64,000 nucleotides of DNA from Desulfocapsa sp. (GTDB lineage: Bacteria > Desulfobacterota > Desulfobulbia > Desulfobulbales > Desulfocapsaceae): positions 62,001 through 126,000 of the forward strand of contig JAFLJS010000028.1 of NCBI GenBank assembly GCA_022712895.1, in the 5' to 3' direction. A program made the position numbers and the translations under genes. Of this stretch, positions 1-9,485 are shown in pieces. Below the pieces are notes generated by a model. The model was given only the letters and a program-made list of their open reading frames with translations. It did not search any database and was not told the origin of the DNA. Position 1 is the first letter of the stretch, and every line of letters starts with the position of its first letter.

Positions 1-29
1 ACACAGATATACATGGTTGACATCTGATT

Positions 30-731
30 TTATTCCCAGAGTTGAAACAGTTCGTTAATTCCTTTTTCAGCAAGCTTACTCATTTCTGCAAAATCTTCGC
101 TGCTGAACGGTTTGCCTTCTGCTGTAGATTGGATTTCAATCCAGCGACCGTCGCCACTCATTACAAAGTTAGCATCGACCTCCGCACTTGAATCTTCTTT
201 ATAATCAAGGTCGAGGCAAGCCGTACCTTCAATCATTCCCACAGATATTGCAGCAACAGGCATTATTTTCGGCATACTTTCAAGTTTTTGTTCATCCACC
301 AGCTTTCTCAATGCTGCCCGAAGTGCTAAAGCCCCACCAGTAATTGAGGCTGTACGTGTTCCGCCATCGGCATTGAGGACATCACAATCTATACGTAAGG
401 TTCGTTCTCCGATGGTGGACAAATCGACCATCATGCGTAGACTACGCCCGATAAGACGCTGAATCTCGTAGGTTCTTCCTGACCTACCGCCTACCACTTC
501 TCTTTTATAACGTGAATTGGTGGCACAGGGAAGCATACCATACTCGGCTGTTATCCATCCTTTTCCAGTGCCTTTCAGGAATGGTGGAACTTTTTCCTCG
601 ATGCTTACACCACACAGCACATGGGTTCCTCCCATACGAATTAAAAGGGAGGCATCAGCTCCTGGCTGAAAATCCCATTCTAAGGATACCTTGCGCAGCT
701 TGTCTGTTGTTCGGTCTTCTGATCGTTTCAT
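30..731 (-). CDS. rph: Ribonuclease PH
   Basis: Phosphorolytic 3'-5' exoribonuclease that trims tRNA 3' ends using inorganic phosphate; cytosolic hexamer. The 233-residue product is close to the usual RNase PH length and carries the family core throughout: an N-terminal arginine-rich start, [13 protein letters not shown] around residues 57-68, the [19 protein letters not shown] stretch near 81-99 and the phosphate-site segment [11 protein letters not shown] at 123-133. Its ATG overlaps the stop codon of the upstream phenylacetate-CoA ligase gene by four bases, so it is translationally coupled to the end of the amino-acid operon although its function is unrelated. The 29 bases beyond its stop hold only a possible ATG of a further minus-strand gene (often rdgB after rph in bacteria), too short to call. 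Identification is secure. Confidence 0.96.
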   Translation of the reverse strand: MKRSEDRTTDKLRKVSLEWDFQPGADASLLIRMGGTHVLCGVSIEEKVPPFLKGTGKGWITAEYGMLPCATNSRYKREVVGGRSGRTYEIQRLIGRSLRMMVDLSTIGERTLRIDCDVLNADGGTRTASITGGALALRAALRKLVDEQKLESMPKIMPVAAISVGMIEGTACLDLDYKEDSSAEVDANFVMSGDGRWIEIQSTAEGKPFSSEDFAEMSKLAEKGINELFQLWE

Positions 732-2026
732 AATTTTCTTTTATCTATTACCCGCTTACCTTTACCTTCAAAGCGTTCCAGTGTTTTTTCTTCAACCAGT
801 TTTACAGCAACACCAATGCCCAGTTCAGAGCTGAGCTGCTTACGTATGGTATCAATAAGTTCACGCTGCTGGCTCATGCGATCTGAAAAGAGTGATTCCT
901 GCACTTCCACCATAACAGTTGCACGGTCCTGATGGTTCTCCCGCTCAACAATGATTCGATAATGGGGCTTGGTACCATCAATATTAAAAAGAACAGATTC
1001 AATCTGAGTGGGGAAAACATTTACACCCTTTATGATCAGCATATCATCGGTTCGGCCAAGGATGCGGTGCATTCTTTTACCGGTTCTGCCGCATGGACAA
1101 TCACCTGGCATAAAACGGGTAAGATCACGAGTACGATACCGGATCATGGGGAACGCTTCTTTGGTAAGCGTTGTAATAACTAGTTCACCAACCTCACCTT
1201 CTTTTACAGGTTCCAGAGTATCAGGATCAAGAATCTCCACCAGAAAATGATCTTCACTTATATGTAGTCCGTTACATTCAGAACACTCTCCGGCAACTCC
1301 GGGGCCCATAACCTCGGAAAGTCCATAGTTGTCTGTTGCACGAATACCTAACTTCTGGTTGATCTCCTGCCGCATGGCTTCCGACCAGGGTTCTGCGCCA
1401 AAGAGACCGAATTTCAAGGATAGTCCCGCGGGGTTGACTCCCATATCAAACAGTACATCAGCAATGTTTAACGCGTAGGATGGAGTACAGACCAGCGCAG
1501 TAGTCTTAAAATCCTGCATAATCTGGATTTGCCGCTTTGTATTTCCAGCAGAAATGGGAATCACCGATGCTCCGAGACGTTCTGCACCATAATGCAAACC
1601 GAAACCACCGGTAAAAAGGCCATAGCCAAAAGCAATTTGAATTACATCATCAGCAGTAAGCCCTGCTCCACAAAGAACACGAGCCACAAGATCTGACCAG
1701 TTTTTAATATCATTCTTCGTATAGCCGACAACTGTTGCCTGACCCGTTGTGCCTGAAGAGGAGTGCAACCTGACAACCTCTCTCAAGGGTACCGCGAACA
1801 AACCATAGGGATAGCTATCTCGCAGATCCTGTTTGACGGTAAAAGGGAGTTGCTGAATATCTTCCAGGGAAGCAAAGCTCTCATAATCAAGCGCCATTTC
1901 GTTGAATTTCTTCCGGTAAAATGGTACGTGGGTGCCTACACGGTAGAGAGTGGACTGGAGACGTTCAAGCTGTAGTTGCTCAAGTTCGTCACGCTTCATA
2001 CATTCTTTGTCTTCTTGCCAGTACAT
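728..2026 (-). CDS. paaK: Phenylacetate-CoA ligase (first of two copies)
   Basis: ANL-superfamily AMP-forming ligase that activates aryl- or short-chain acids to CoA thioesters. The 432-residue protein has the AMP-binding loop [15 protein letters not shown] near residue 89, a central Cys cluster (GECSECNG), the RYRTRDL segment, the CPCGRTGKR segment and the C-terminal [16 protein letters not shown] hinge typical of PaaK. The start is supported by alignment with the second ligase at 7577-8884, which begins with the same YW-acidic N-terminus. It lies downstream of the livF ATPase gene and upstream of rph. In amino-acid-fermenting anaerobes PaaK homologues next to indolepyruvate ferredoxin oxidoreductase act on arylacetates or their CoA esters; the direction of the reaction here (activation, or ATP recovery from aryl-acetyl-CoA) is not decided by sequence. 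Confidence 0.93.
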   Translation of the reverse strand: MYWQEDKECMKRDELEQLQLERLQSTLYRVGTHVPFYRKKFNEMALDYESFASLEDIQQLPFTVKQDLRDSYPYGLFAVPLREVVRLHSSSGTTGQATVVGYTKNDIKNWSDLVARVLCGAGLTADDVIQIAFGYGLFTGGFGLHYGAERLGASVIPISAGNTKRQIQIMQDFKTTALVCTPSYALNIADVLFDMGVNPAGLSLKFGLFGAEPWSEAMRQEINQKLGIRATDNYGLSEVMGPGVAGECSECNGLHISEDHFLVEILDPDTLEPVKEGEVGELVITTLTKEAFPMIRYRTRDLTRFMPGDCPCGRTGKRMHRILGRTDDMLIIKGVNVFPTQIESVLFNIDGTKPHYRIIVERENHQDRATVMVEVQESLFSDRMSQQRELIDTIRKQLSSELGIGVAVKLVEEKTLERFEGKGKRVIDKRKL

Positions 2027-2131
2027 TATATTTAAACTTGGTAAATTTTATGGGGATTGTCGTCTTATTACGTATACAATAGTATCTTTAGTTACAGGAT
2101 AAGTCTGAGAAACTTTAAATGCAAGCAGAAC

Positions 2132-2848
2132 TCATTTTTCTCTGCCCAGGTAAGCCCGCTGTACATCCTTGTTTTCCAATAAATCTTCTGCCGGACCCTG
2201 CACAATTATTTTTCCGGTTTCCAGAACATACCCACGATCGGCAATGCCAAGGGCAGCTTTTGCATTTTGCTCCACAAGAAGAACAGTATTTCCTTCATCA
2301 CGCAAACGCACAATAATCTGAAAAATTTCTTTGACTATCAGAGGGGCAAGTCCGGTGGAAGGTTCATCCATCATCACCAGTGATGGTTTAGCCATTAATG
2401 CACGGCCGATGGCCAGCATCTGCTGTTCACCACCTGATAAAGTTCCGGCAAGCTGATTTTTACGATCACGAAGGATAGGAAAGAGTTCGTACTGATACTC
2501 CAGAAGCTCATTGATCACTGCCCTCCCCTGTTTCTGGACAGGATGTCCTCCAAGGAGCATGTTTTCTTCAACACTCATGGTGGCAAAAACCTGCCGTCCT
2601 TCTGGAACCATGACACAGCCAAGCCCTGGGATAGTGGCTGCTTTACATCTCAGGATGTCTGTTTCTTTAAAAATCACTTCACCGGACGTTGCCTTCACAA
2701 GACCTGCAATTGTTGAGAGCAGAGTGGTCTTCCCAGCGCCATTGGCGCCAATGATGGTAACAATTTCACCGGGATCAACATGCATGGAAATATTTTTTAA
2801 AACTTTTATTTTTCCATAGCCGGAGGCAAGATTTCGTATTTTAAGCAT
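2132..2848 (-). CDS. livF: Branched-chain amino acid ABC transporter ATPase LivF
   Basis: Cytoplasmic ATP-binding subunit of a HAAT-family importer. The 238-residue protein has Walker A GANGAGKT at 34-41, the signature LSGGEQQ, Walker B LVMMDEPS followed by TGLAP, and the H-loop replaced by the LivF-typical LLVEQNA. It is the last transporter gene in the order livJ-H-M-G-F, nine bases after livG. The specificity is set by the binding protein and is probably branched-chain or aromatic amino acids in view of the iorAB and paaK neighbours. Confidence 0.95.
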   Translation of the reverse strand: MLKIRNLASGYGKIKVLKNISMHVDPGEIVTIIGANGAGKTTLLSTIAGLVKATSGEVIFKETDILRCKAATIPGLGCVMVPEGRQVFATMSVEENMLLGGHPVQKQGRAVINELLEYQYELFPILRDRKNQLAGTLSGGEQQMLAIGRALMAKPSLVMMDEPSTGLAPLIVKEIFQIIVRLRDEGNTVLLVEQNAKAALGIADRGYVLETGKIIVQGPAEDLLENKDVQRAYLGREK

Positions 2849-2856
2849 CTCTTTTT

Positions 2857-3615
2857 CTAATCCTCTCCCAGATAAATCTTTATTACTTCAGGATCTTGTT
2901 GAATGGCAGCCGGCAGATCTTCGGCAATTTTTTCACCAAAACAGAGAACCACTATTTCATCTGAAATATCCATAACCAACGACATATCGTGCTCGACCAG
3001 CAAAACTGTTATGCCAAGATCACGGATCTTGGTAATCAGTCGTCCGACTTCTGCCGTTTCATAGATATTGAGTCCTGCTGCCGGTTCATCAAGGAGGAGG
3101 AGAGTAGGTTTCATGGCTAGTGCTCTGGCCAGTTCCACTGCACGCTGCTGACCAAAAGCAAGACTTGAAGCATCGGTATTAGCATGTTCTGCAATATCAA
3201 GGAGCGTCAGCAACTCCATACTCCTTTCACGAATAGCGACCTCTTCTCTCCAGATCCAGGGCATACGAAACATTGAGGAAAGAAATCCGGCAGAAGATTG
3301 TACGTGGCAGCCAACCATTACATTTTCAAGGGCTGTCATCCCGCTGAACATCTTGATATTCTGATACGTTCTGGCCATACCAAGTGCAGCCACCTGATAC
3401 GGTTTTTTCCCCTGTAGTTCTTTCCCCTGAAAGAGAACTGAACCACTTGTTGCCGGAAAGGTACCCGAAATTATATTAAACAACGTTGTCTTACCGGCTC
3501 CATTGGGACCGATCACTGCCTTGATCTGTCCCGGCTCAACAGAAAAAGAGACATCGGTAACAGCATGGAGACCACCAAAACGTTTATACAACTGTTTTAC
3601 TTCTAATAGTGCCAC
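2857..3615 (-). CDS. livG: Branched-chain amino acid ABC transporter ATPase LivG
   Basis: Second ATP-binding subunit of the importer. It shows Walker A GPNGAGKT, the LivG-type signature LAFGQQRAVELARAL, Walker B LLLLDEPAAGLN and the LivG C-terminal extension with EVIKIYLGED at the very end. Two GTG starts are possible, at 3633 and 3615. I prefer 3615 because GGGGGAG lies about nine bases upstream and because homologues begin close to LLEVKQLYKRFGG; the 3633 start would overlap livM by 14 bases. Pairs with LivF in the transporter. Confidence 0.94.
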   Translation of the reverse strand: MALLEVKQLYKRFGGLHAVTDVSFSVEPGQIKAVIGPNGAGKTTLFNIISGTFPATSGSVLFQGKELQGKKPYQVAALGMARTYQNIKMFSGMTALENVMVGCHVQSSAGFLSSMFRMPWIWREEVAIRERSMELLTLLDIAEHANTDASSLAFGQQRAVELARALAMKPTLLLLDEPAAGLNIYETAEVGRLITKIRDLGITVLLVEHDMSLVMDISDEIVVLCFGEKIAEDLPAAIQQDPEVIKIYLGED

Positions 3616-3619
3616 CAAC

Positions 3620-4696
3620 TTAAGCTCCCCCACCTTTCTCTTGTTTGCCTTTTGTAAAAAAACGGGTCAGCCGATGGCGAAAAGAGATACTTAAAATTCC
3701 ATTGGGCGCAAAAAGCATTATTACGATCAGAATAGAACCAAAAACGGCATCGTCATAGGAACCAAAAACACCACGCAAGGAGAGGAAATTGAGGACAATA
3801 CCCATCAACAATGCCCCCCAGAGATGTGCCATTCCACCGACAGCAACAATGGCCACATAGCGAACAGATTTCATAACGCCAGCTTCAGAGGGGCCAATGC
3901 CACCATTATAGTGGGTCAGAAAAACACCGGCCACGGCTGCAAAAACGGCTGACAAAACAAATGTCTGCAATTTGAAACGGGCAGTGTCTACCCCCATGGC
4001 ATCGGCTGCTTCTTCTGAGCCATGAATACCACGTAATCCTCTACCGACACGGGAATCAATCAGGTTTAACAACAAGATCAAACCAAGTAACAGAACTCCC
4101 CAGGCAATATAATAATTTGCCACTCGATCGCCAAAATTGCCATTTACACTGAGACCGGCAAATAAAGGAAATGCTGGAACCTCAGAGATACCATCAGCTT
4201 CGCCGAAATATTCAACGGCCAGAACAACACGGTAGATAATAATACCAAAACCGAGGGTGGCCATGGCCAGATAATGTCCCTTGAGTTTCAGAACAGGAAT
4301 ACCTATAAAAACAGCAATAACAGCTGCAGAAAGAATAGCCACAGCACAAGCCAGTCCCGGACTAATCACAAGAAGTTCTTCACCGTACAAAGTCTGACCG
4401 GATAGCAGTAACCCGGTAGAATCAAGAAAGCGGATCAGTCCATTATCCTTAAAAGGAACAAGGCTGTGAGTGGTAAGACCCGCTGAGATATAGCCACCAA
4501 TGGCAAAAAACCCTGCGTGCCCCAATGAGATCTGTCCTGCATAGCCCATGAGCACACAAAGGCCAAGAATTAACAGAGAATAGTACGCAGCCATGGTCAT
4601 CTGCGTCAAATAATAAAGGGTATCTGTGCCACTGCACACTATTTGAATACCAATCACACAGGCAAGCAAAGGCAGAATAGGAAGAAGTCTTTTCAT
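3620..4696 (-). CDS. livM: Branched-chain amino acid ABC transporter permease LivM
   Basis: Inner-membrane permease subunit of 358 residues with about nine or ten hydrophobic segments. The LivM signatures are visible: GYAGQISLGHAGFFAIGGY near residues 51-69, the cytoplasmic coupling loop with GRGLRGIHGSEEAADAMGVD, and the C-terminal MLFAPNGI segment. It sits four bases downstream of livH and runs into livG, consistent with one polycistronic unit. Confidence 0.94.
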   Translation of the reverse strand: MKRLLPILPLLACVIGIQIVCSGTDTLYYLTQMTMAAYYSLLILGLCVLMGYAGQISLGHAGFFAIGGYISAGLTTHSLVPFKDNGLIRFLDSTGLLLSGQTLYGEELLVISPGLACAVAILSAAVIAVFIGIPVLKLKGHYLAMATLGFGIIIYRVVLAVEYFGEADGISEVPAFPLFAGLSVNGNFGDRVANYYIAWGVLLLGLILLLNLIDSRVGRGLRGIHGSEEAADAMGVDTARFKLQTFVLSAVFAAVAGVFLTHYNGGIGPSEAGVMKSVRYVAIVAVGGMAHLWGALLMGIVLNFLSLRGVFGSYDDAVFGSILIVIMLFAPNGILSISFRHRLTRFFTKGKQEKGGGA

Positions 4697-4700
4697 CTCT

Positions 4701-5591
4701 CTAAAACTCCTTCAAGGCAGAAGCTTCTTTTGACCCGAATAATCCCTGAGGACGAATAAAAAGAATAACAAGAAGGATGGCAATGGCAATGGCATCCTGA
4801 AATGCCAGTGGTACAACCGATACTGAAAATGCTTCAATCACACCAAGCAATAATCCAGCAACAACTGCTCCACCGGAACTGCCAAGTCCACCAAGAATAG
4901 CCACGGTAAACCCCTTAATGGCCAGCCCTGTTCCCATATCATACTGACTGTAGGTAATAGGAGACATCACACAACCAGCCAAAGCCCCCATACCGGCACT
5001 TAAAACAAAGGAGAGCGTCACCATGTTTTCTGTATTGATTCCACAGAGGGTTGCAGCTTTACGGTTGGATGCACAGGCACGCATCTCACGTCCCACCGAT
5101 GTGGTCTTAAAAAAGATACCCAGGCAGATAAACATCAGAGCTGAAGCAGCTACCACCCACAAGACCTGTGGAGAGATACGAGCACCGAAAATTGAGATAG
5201 AGCTCACTTCATTACCTACAAAATAAGGAAGCGAACGAATCGATTCGCCCCAAATATGTACTGCCACTTCACGAGATAAAATCGAGATACCGATAGTGAT
5301 AATGATCAGGCGCAGTACAGAGGGCGCTTTTAGCCAGCGGATAAAACAGATCTCAATACCTGCCCCGATAATCATGGTCAAGATAACAGAAAGACCAATG
5401 GCCAGAGGAAGCGGCATAAACTGTAGCAGAGTGATGGCTATCATTCCACCAAACATAACAAACTCACCCTGGGCGAAATTGATAATACCCGTGGTGTTGT
5501 AGATGATATTAAACCCAATGGCAACAATGGCGTAAATAGATCCATAGGTTATGCCAGCAAGAAGATATTGGATGAATAGTTCGGAGGTCAT
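4701..5591 (-). CDS. livH: Branched-chain amino acid ABC transporter permease LivH
   Basis: Inner-membrane permease of 296 residues, the heterodimer partner of LivM. Motifs include GITYGSIYAIVAIGFNIIY near the N-terminus, TGIINFAQGEFVMFGG, the EAA-like loop VGREMRACASNRKAATLCGI and the GGLGSSGGAVVAGLLLGVIE segment. It starts 243 bases after the binding-protein gene; that gap holds a terminator-like hairpin and a palindromic repeat, so livH and the following genes are probably expressed below the level of livJ. Confidence 0.94.
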   Translation of the reverse strand: MTSELFIQYLLAGITYGSIYAIVAIGFNIIYNTTGIINFAQGEFVMFGGMIAITLLQFMPLPLAIGLSVILTMIIGAGIEICFIRWLKAPSVLRLIIITIGISILSREVAVHIWGESIRSLPYFVGNEVSSISIFGARISPQVLWVVAASALMFICLGIFFKTTSVGREMRACASNRKAATLCGINTENMVTLSFVLSAGMGALAGCVMSPITYSQYDMGTGLAIKGFTVAILGGLGSSGGAVVAGLLLGVIEAFSVSVVPLAFQDAIAIAILLVILFIRPQGLFGSKEASALKEF

Positions 5592-5650
5592 TTTTGTTAG
5601 AAGAGTAAAAGACGAACTTTGAGTAAAGAGTCTTGTAAAATAAGTTTACA

Positions 5651-5739
5651 TGAATATTCAACATCGAACATCGAATAAAAAGCAGAGCAATGTCTATCCA
5701 TTTGATGTTCGATGTTGGGTGTTCGATGCTGGACGTTCA
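5651..5739. repeat. REP-like palindromic repeat (ATCGAACATCGAA family)
   Basis: Imperfect inverted repeat with internal short repeats. The left arm (5651-5676) contains CAACATCGAACATCGAAT and the right arm (5703-5739) carries GATGTTCGATGTT and GTGTTCGATGCTGGACGTTCA, whose reverse complements resemble the left arm. Repeats of this ATCGAACA type are widespread in environmental Gram-negative genomes, often give spurious ORFs reading NIQHRTSN, and resemble REP elements moved by IS200-like (RAYT) transposases; that link is general knowledge, not shown here. An AT dinucleotide run follows at about 5748-5760. Confidence 0.7.
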
Positions 5740-5767
5740 TTCTCTATTATATATATATATAGAACCT

Positions 5768-5807
5768 TCACACATAAAACCGGACTGAAGCAAATCATCA
5801 GTCCGGT
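5768..5807 (-). terminator. Intrinsic terminator/attenuator between livJ and livH
   Basis: Read on the minus strand, the 10-bp perfect stem ACCGGACTGA / TCAGTCCGGT (loop of nine) is followed by TTTTATG, the layout of a rho-independent terminator. It lies 28 bases after the livJ stop. Partial termination here would give more binding protein than permease and ATPase, a common arrangement for this transporter class. A smaller hairpin (TACACTTAAAAAAGTGTA, 5813-5830) lies between it and the stop codon. Confidence 0.75.
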
Positions 5808-5834
5808 ATACAATACACTTAAAAAGTGTATACC

Positions 5835-6977
5835 TTACTCATACACAACAAACTTTCCGTCTTTAACGGTCATCATCTGAAACGCATTGATATCGAGACC
5901 ATTGTGGTCTTCTGCCGAGAAGGTGAAAACCCCACCAGTTCCGGGGAAGTTTTTCATGTTTTCAATGGCACTGCGTACTTTATCACGATCATTACCAGCT
6001 ACTTCAATTGCTGCCATAAGGATTGTGAAAGCATCATAAGCATGTCCACCAAAGGTAGACGTAGGCTCTTTGAATTTTTCTTCATAGTTCTTAATATAAG
6101 TCATGAGCAATTCTTTCTGGACATTATCAGCAGGAAGGCTCTCAGCAATCAGCAGACGTCCGGCGGGAAAAATAATCCCTTCAGCAGCAGCGCCAGCAGC
6201 TTCTACATACTTGATATTTCCAAAACCGTGGCTCTGAAAAAGAGGTACATCCCAGCCAGACTGACGCATATTCTTAGGTACAATTGCCTGTGCAGGAACG
6301 ATGGACCAGTTAATTACAGCCTGAACATCCTTATTGGCCTTAATCTTAGCAACAACAGCAGAGAGATCGTTGGATTTTTTATCATATACTTCAACTTCTA
6401 CAATCTCAATACCAAACTCAGGTGCAATTTTTAACAGCTGACTTTTACCAGCCTTGCCAAAACCAGTGTTACCTGCAAGTACTGCAATCTTCTTGATTCC
6501 CATCTTATTCATTTCCATGTAAATTTTCTTCACGGCATATGAATCTTTCTGAGGAGTTTTGAAAACATAAGAAGCTACAGGATTAACGATAACCTCAGCA
6601 GCACCACAGGAGAGCAAAGGAGTTTTTGCCTGCTGGCAGATATTTTTGATTTTCATGGTCTCACCACTTGTGGAGGGACCAATAATGGCAAGAACGTTCT
6701 CTTCTTCAATAAGCTGCTTGGTAAAGGAAATTGCTTTTTCAGGACTTGCTGCCGAATCTTTGATAATCAATTCAATCTTGTTACCATTAATTCCTCCGTT
6801 GGCATTAACCTCTTCTACCAGCATTTCGAGAGTTCTGGCCTCAGGCCCACCCAAAAATGATGCAGGACCCGTGACAGCCAGAATTGCGCCGATTTTGATG
6901 GTCTCTGCAATTGCAGGAACGGCAAACAGGCTCAGTGCCACAACCGCCATAAGAATTTTCGATGCGAACTGCTTCAT
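5835..6977 (-). CDS. livJ: Branched-chain amino acid ABC transporter substrate-binding protein
   Basis: Periplasmic binding protein of 380 residues with a Sec signal peptide (about residues 1-24, cleaved after VPAIA) and the type I fold of the LivJ/LivK family: GAILAVTGPASFLGGPEARTLEMLVEEVNANGGINGNKIEL at the start of the mature chain, the hinge segment VLAIIGPSTSGETMKIK and a C-terminal HAYDAFTILMAAIE. It delivers its ligand to LivHM. The ligand cannot be read from sequence; adjacent iorAB and paaK suggest aromatic or branched-chain amino acids or a related carboxylate. An Ala/Leu-rich leader and no lipobox indicate a soluble periplasmic protein. Confidence 0.93.
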   Translation of the reverse strand: MKQFASKILMAVVALSLFAVPAIAETIKIGAILAVTGPASFLGGPEARTLEMLVEEVNANGGINGNKIELIIKDSAASPEKAISFTKQLIEEENVLAIIGPSTSGETMKIKNICQQAKTPLLSCGAAEVIVNPVASYVFKTPQKDSYAVKKIYMEMNKMGIKKIAVLAGNTGFGKAGKSQLLKIAPEFGIEIVEVEVYDKKSNDLSAVVAKIKANKDVQAVINWSIVPAQAIVPKNMRQSGWDVPLFQSHGFGNIKYVEAAGAAAEGIIFPAGRLLIAESLPADNVQKELLMTYIKNYEEKFKEPTSTFGGHAYDAFTILMAAIEVAGNDRDKVRSAIENMKNFPGTGGVFTFSAEDHNGLDINAFQMMTVKDGKFVVYE

Positions 6978-7006
6978 ACTTTCCTCCCCAAAAATATTAA
7001 TAATAC

Positions 7007-7438
7007 TTACAGTGCACAGATTTGTTCACCACTCAATATGGTGTAACCTGTACGTTGTAACGATTCTATAGCTTTATCCATATCATCAAAGCGAAAAATC
7101 AGTACTGCATTTTCTCCGCTGTTATTCACAAAGGCATACATATATTCAACGTTCAGCTTCTCCTCTTCTATAGTCTTTAATACTCCAGCAAGACCTCCTG
7201 TTTTATCAGCAACTTCAACGGCAATAACATTGGTGATACCAACTGTGAATTTGTTCCTTTTTAAGGTGGCTTTTGCCTTCTCAACGTTGTCGACGATAAG
7301 ACGCAAGATTCCGAAATCAGCCGTATCAGCTACAGATAGAGCCCGAATATTGATATTTTCAGCCGCAAGAGCTGCGGTGATTTCTGCCAGACGGCCTGAT
7401 TTATTCTCTAAAAATACTGCAATTTGTTCTACACGCAT
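7007..7438 (-). CDS. Tandem ACT-domain protein
   Basis: A 143-residue soluble protein built of two ACT-like units, roughly 1-70 ([32 protein letters not shown]) and 71-143 ([33 protein letters not shown]). ACT domains bind amino acids; stand-alone tandem forms of this size are found beside iorAB and paaK in many anaerobes and are presumed to sense the amino acid being degraded. No DNA-binding or catalytic domain is visible. It lies between paaK and livJ on the same strand. Its role as a sensor is inference. Confidence 0.88.
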   Translation of the reverse strand: MRVEQIAVFLENKSGRLAEITAALAAENINIRALSVADTADFGILRLIVDNVEKAKATLKRNKFTVGITNVIAVEVADKTGGLAGVLKTIEEEKLNVEYMYAFVNNSGENAVLIFRFDDMDKAIESLQRTGYTILSGEQICAL

Positions 7439-7515
7439 AGCAAAACTCCAGATTTTTATTCTTAATTAATTCGTATTACACCCTTTTTTGGGGGGGAGTA
7501 AAACATTATTTATCA

Positions 7516-7578
7516 GATGGATTTGCCAAAAAACGTCATATGCGAGGCGCGCAAATGAAGCGTTTTTACGAATCCATC
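7516..7578. repeat. Inverted repeat with the GGATTCGTAAAAA motif
   Basis: Left arm 7516-7535 (GATGGATTTGCCAAAAAACG) and right arm 7561-7578 (CGTTTTTACGAATCCATC) are imperfect reverse complements separated by 25 bases. The right arm abuts the stop codon of the second paaK gene. The half-site GGATTCGTAAAAA recurs at about 11326-11338, upstream of iorA, so this is a dispersed intergenic repeat. On the minus strand it would form a hairpin just after paaK, but no clear U-run follows. Confidence 0.55.
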
Positions 7579-8884
7579 ATAATTTACGGTTATCAATAAC
7601 GCGCTGCGCCTTCCCGTCACTGCGCTGGATTGTTTTAGGCTCAACCAGCTTCACCTTACAGGTGACGCCAAGCATATCTTTAATGTCAGCCCGTATACGG
7701 TTGCCGAGCTTTTCAAGCACCTTGATCTCATCGGAGAAAATGTCCTCACTTACTTCCACTTCAACATCCATGGTATCCATGTTGCCAACCCTGTTTACCA
7801 CAATCTGATAATGGGGTTCGACACCTTCTGTACCCATGAGCACGTGCTCTATCTGAGATGGGAAGACATTAACGCCACGGATAATCAACATATCATCGGT
7901 GCGGCCTGTCACTTTTTCCATGCGCACCAAAGTTCGGCCACATTCACAGGTGTCGTAAATGAGGCGTGAAATATCCCTTGTCCGATAACGGATAATAGGA
8001 AATGCTTCTTTAGTCAGCGTTGTGAAAACGAGCTCACCTTTTTCCCCGGGAGGAAGTACCTCTCCGGTATCCGGGTCAATAATTTCAGGCAGAAAGTGAT
8101 CTTCAAAAATATGCATGCCCGTTTTTCCTTCAAGGCATTGCATGGAGACCCCTGGGCCCATAACTTCAGACAATCCGTAAATATCAACGGCCTTAATATT
8201 CAGCTTGCGCTCCACTTCATCACGCATGTTATCGCTCCAGGGCTCAGCCCCGAACACGCCAACCCGTAAAGAGAGTGATTTTGGATCCACCCCCAAAGTT
8301 TCCATGGTTTCAGCAAGATTCAATGCATACGATGGAGTGGCAAGCAATACGGAAGACTTAAAGTCCTGCATAATGGTGATCTGGCGTTTGGTATTTCCAC
8401 CTGAAACAGGAATAACGGTTGCTCCAAGACGCTCAATTCCATAGTGCGCGCCCAGCCCACCAGTAAACAGACCATACCCATAGGCATTATGAATCATGTC
8501 TTTTGATGTGGCTCCTGCACAGGTAAGGGCTCTCGCCATCAGTCCTGACCAGGTTTTCAGATCTTTTTTGGTATAGCCGACAACTGTTGGCTTACCTGTG
8601 GTTCCCGAAGAGGCATGCACCCGCACAACCTGATCCATGGGCACAGTAAACAGGCCAAAAGGATAGTTGTCACGCAGATCTTCTTTGACGGTAAAAGGAA
8701 GTTTCACTAAATCGGCAAGCGACTGAATATCTTCTGGTTTTACACCGGCAGCATCCATCTTTTCACGGTATGGCTTAACAGTTTTGTAAACCCTCGCCAC
8801 AAGATGTTTGAGGCGGGTCAACTGTACCGACTCTAGCCCGATACGTGGCAATGTTTCTATTTCTTCTTCCCAATATAGTGTCAT
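7577..8884 (-). CDS. paaK: Phenylacetate-CoA ligase (second copy)
   Basis: Another AMP-forming aryl-CoA ligase, 435 residues, clearly paralogous to the copy at 728-2026. It has the ATP loop [14 protein letters not shown] at about 92-105, the [10 protein letters not shown] segment, [19 protein letters not shown] and the C-terminal [13 protein letters not shown] hinge. It follows iorB by 17 bases and precedes the ACT-domain gene. A PaaK directly after IorAB is a recurrent arrangement in anaerobes that oxidise aromatic amino acids; the copy closest to iorAB is the likelier partner of that enzyme. Having two ligases in one operon suggests different acid substrates (inference). Confidence 0.93.
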   Translation of the reverse strand: MTLYWEEEIETLPRIGLESVQLTRLKHLVARVYKTVKPYREKMDAAGVKPEDIQSLADLVKLPFTVKEDLRDNYPFGLFTVPMDQVVRVHASSGTTGKPTVVGYTKKDLKTWSGLMARALTCAGATSKDMIHNAYGYGLFTGGLGAHYGIERLGATVIPVSGGNTKRQITIMQDFKSSVLLATPSYALNLAETMETLGVDPKSLSLRVGVFGAEPWSDNMRDEVERKLNIKAVDIYGLSEVMGPGVSMQCLEGKTGMHIFEDHFLPEIIDPDTGEVLPPGEKGELVFTTLTKEAFPIIRYRTRDISRLIYDTCECGRTLVRMEKVTGRTDDMLIIRGVNVFPSQIEHVLMGTEGVEPHYQIVVNRVGNMDTMDVEVEVSEDIFSDEIKVLEKLGNRIRADIKDMLGVTCKVKLVEPKTIQRSDGKAQRVIDNRKL

Positions 8885-8901
8885 GGTTTAGCCCCCTCAA
8901 G

Positions 8902-9483
8902 CTAATCAGTTATTTTTCTTCCGGCAGCAAAAGCTTTCAAGTTTACTTCACGAAAACGCTCAGGAACGCGAGTGTTAATTATTTCCTCGTAAACACTTAC
9001 AGCCATGGGAAGAAAAGTCGACATTGCACCAACCATAACCACGTTGGCAGCCTTTACTTCTCCAGCCTCTTGAGCAATATCAAAGGCATCCACTACCACC
9101 ACGTCAATTCCCTGATCGGTAATACTGTCCAGAGCATTGACAGGATAAGCAATCTGGCCGTTGGCTACTGCTGGTGGTTTAATCTGCTGACTGTTGACAA
9201 GAACCCTTGACTCTTTATGGAGATAGGGAAGATAGCGTGCGGTTTCCATCAGCTCAAAGGAGACGAGAATATCGGCCTTACCCGGTTCAATAAGGGGGCT
9301 ATATACCTTTTTTCCATAGCGTAACTGGGCCGTAACCGATCCACCACGCTGGGCCATACCATGTACTTCACTCTTTTTGGCATCGTACCCGGCAGAAAGT
9401 AACGCATAAGCCGTAATCTCACTGGCAAGTAATATTCCCTGCCCGCCAACCCCAGAAAAGAGAATGTTTCCTGTTGTACTCAT
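8902..9483 (-). CDS. iorB: Indolepyruvate:ferredoxin oxidoreductase, beta subunit
   Basis: Small (193-residue) subunit of the archaeal-type two-subunit 2-oxoacid oxidoreductase that converts arylpyruvates and CoA to aryl-acetyl-CoA, CO2 and reduced ferredoxin. It consists of the gamma-type domain: ILFSGVGGQGILLASEI near residues 7-23, KKSEVHGMAQRGGSVTAQLRYG near 36-57, and the ADILVSFELMETARYLPYL segment. It starts two bases downstream of iorA, so the subunits are probably co-translated. Confidence 0.94.
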   Translation of the reverse strand: MSTTGNILFSGVGGQGILLASEITAYALLSAGYDAKKSEVHGMAQRGGSVTAQLRYGKKVYSPLIEPGKADILVSFELMETARYLPYLHKESRVLVNSQQIKPPAVANGQIAYPVNALDSITDQGIDVVVVDAFDIAQEAGEVKAANVVMVGAMSTFLPMAVSVYEEIINTRVPERFREVNLKAFAAGRKITD

Positions 9484-9485
9484 TG

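Noticed and set aside
5650-5880. Plus-strand frame reading NIQHRTSN near its start
   Set aside because: It lies on the REP-like palindrome and is the usual false ORF of that repeat.
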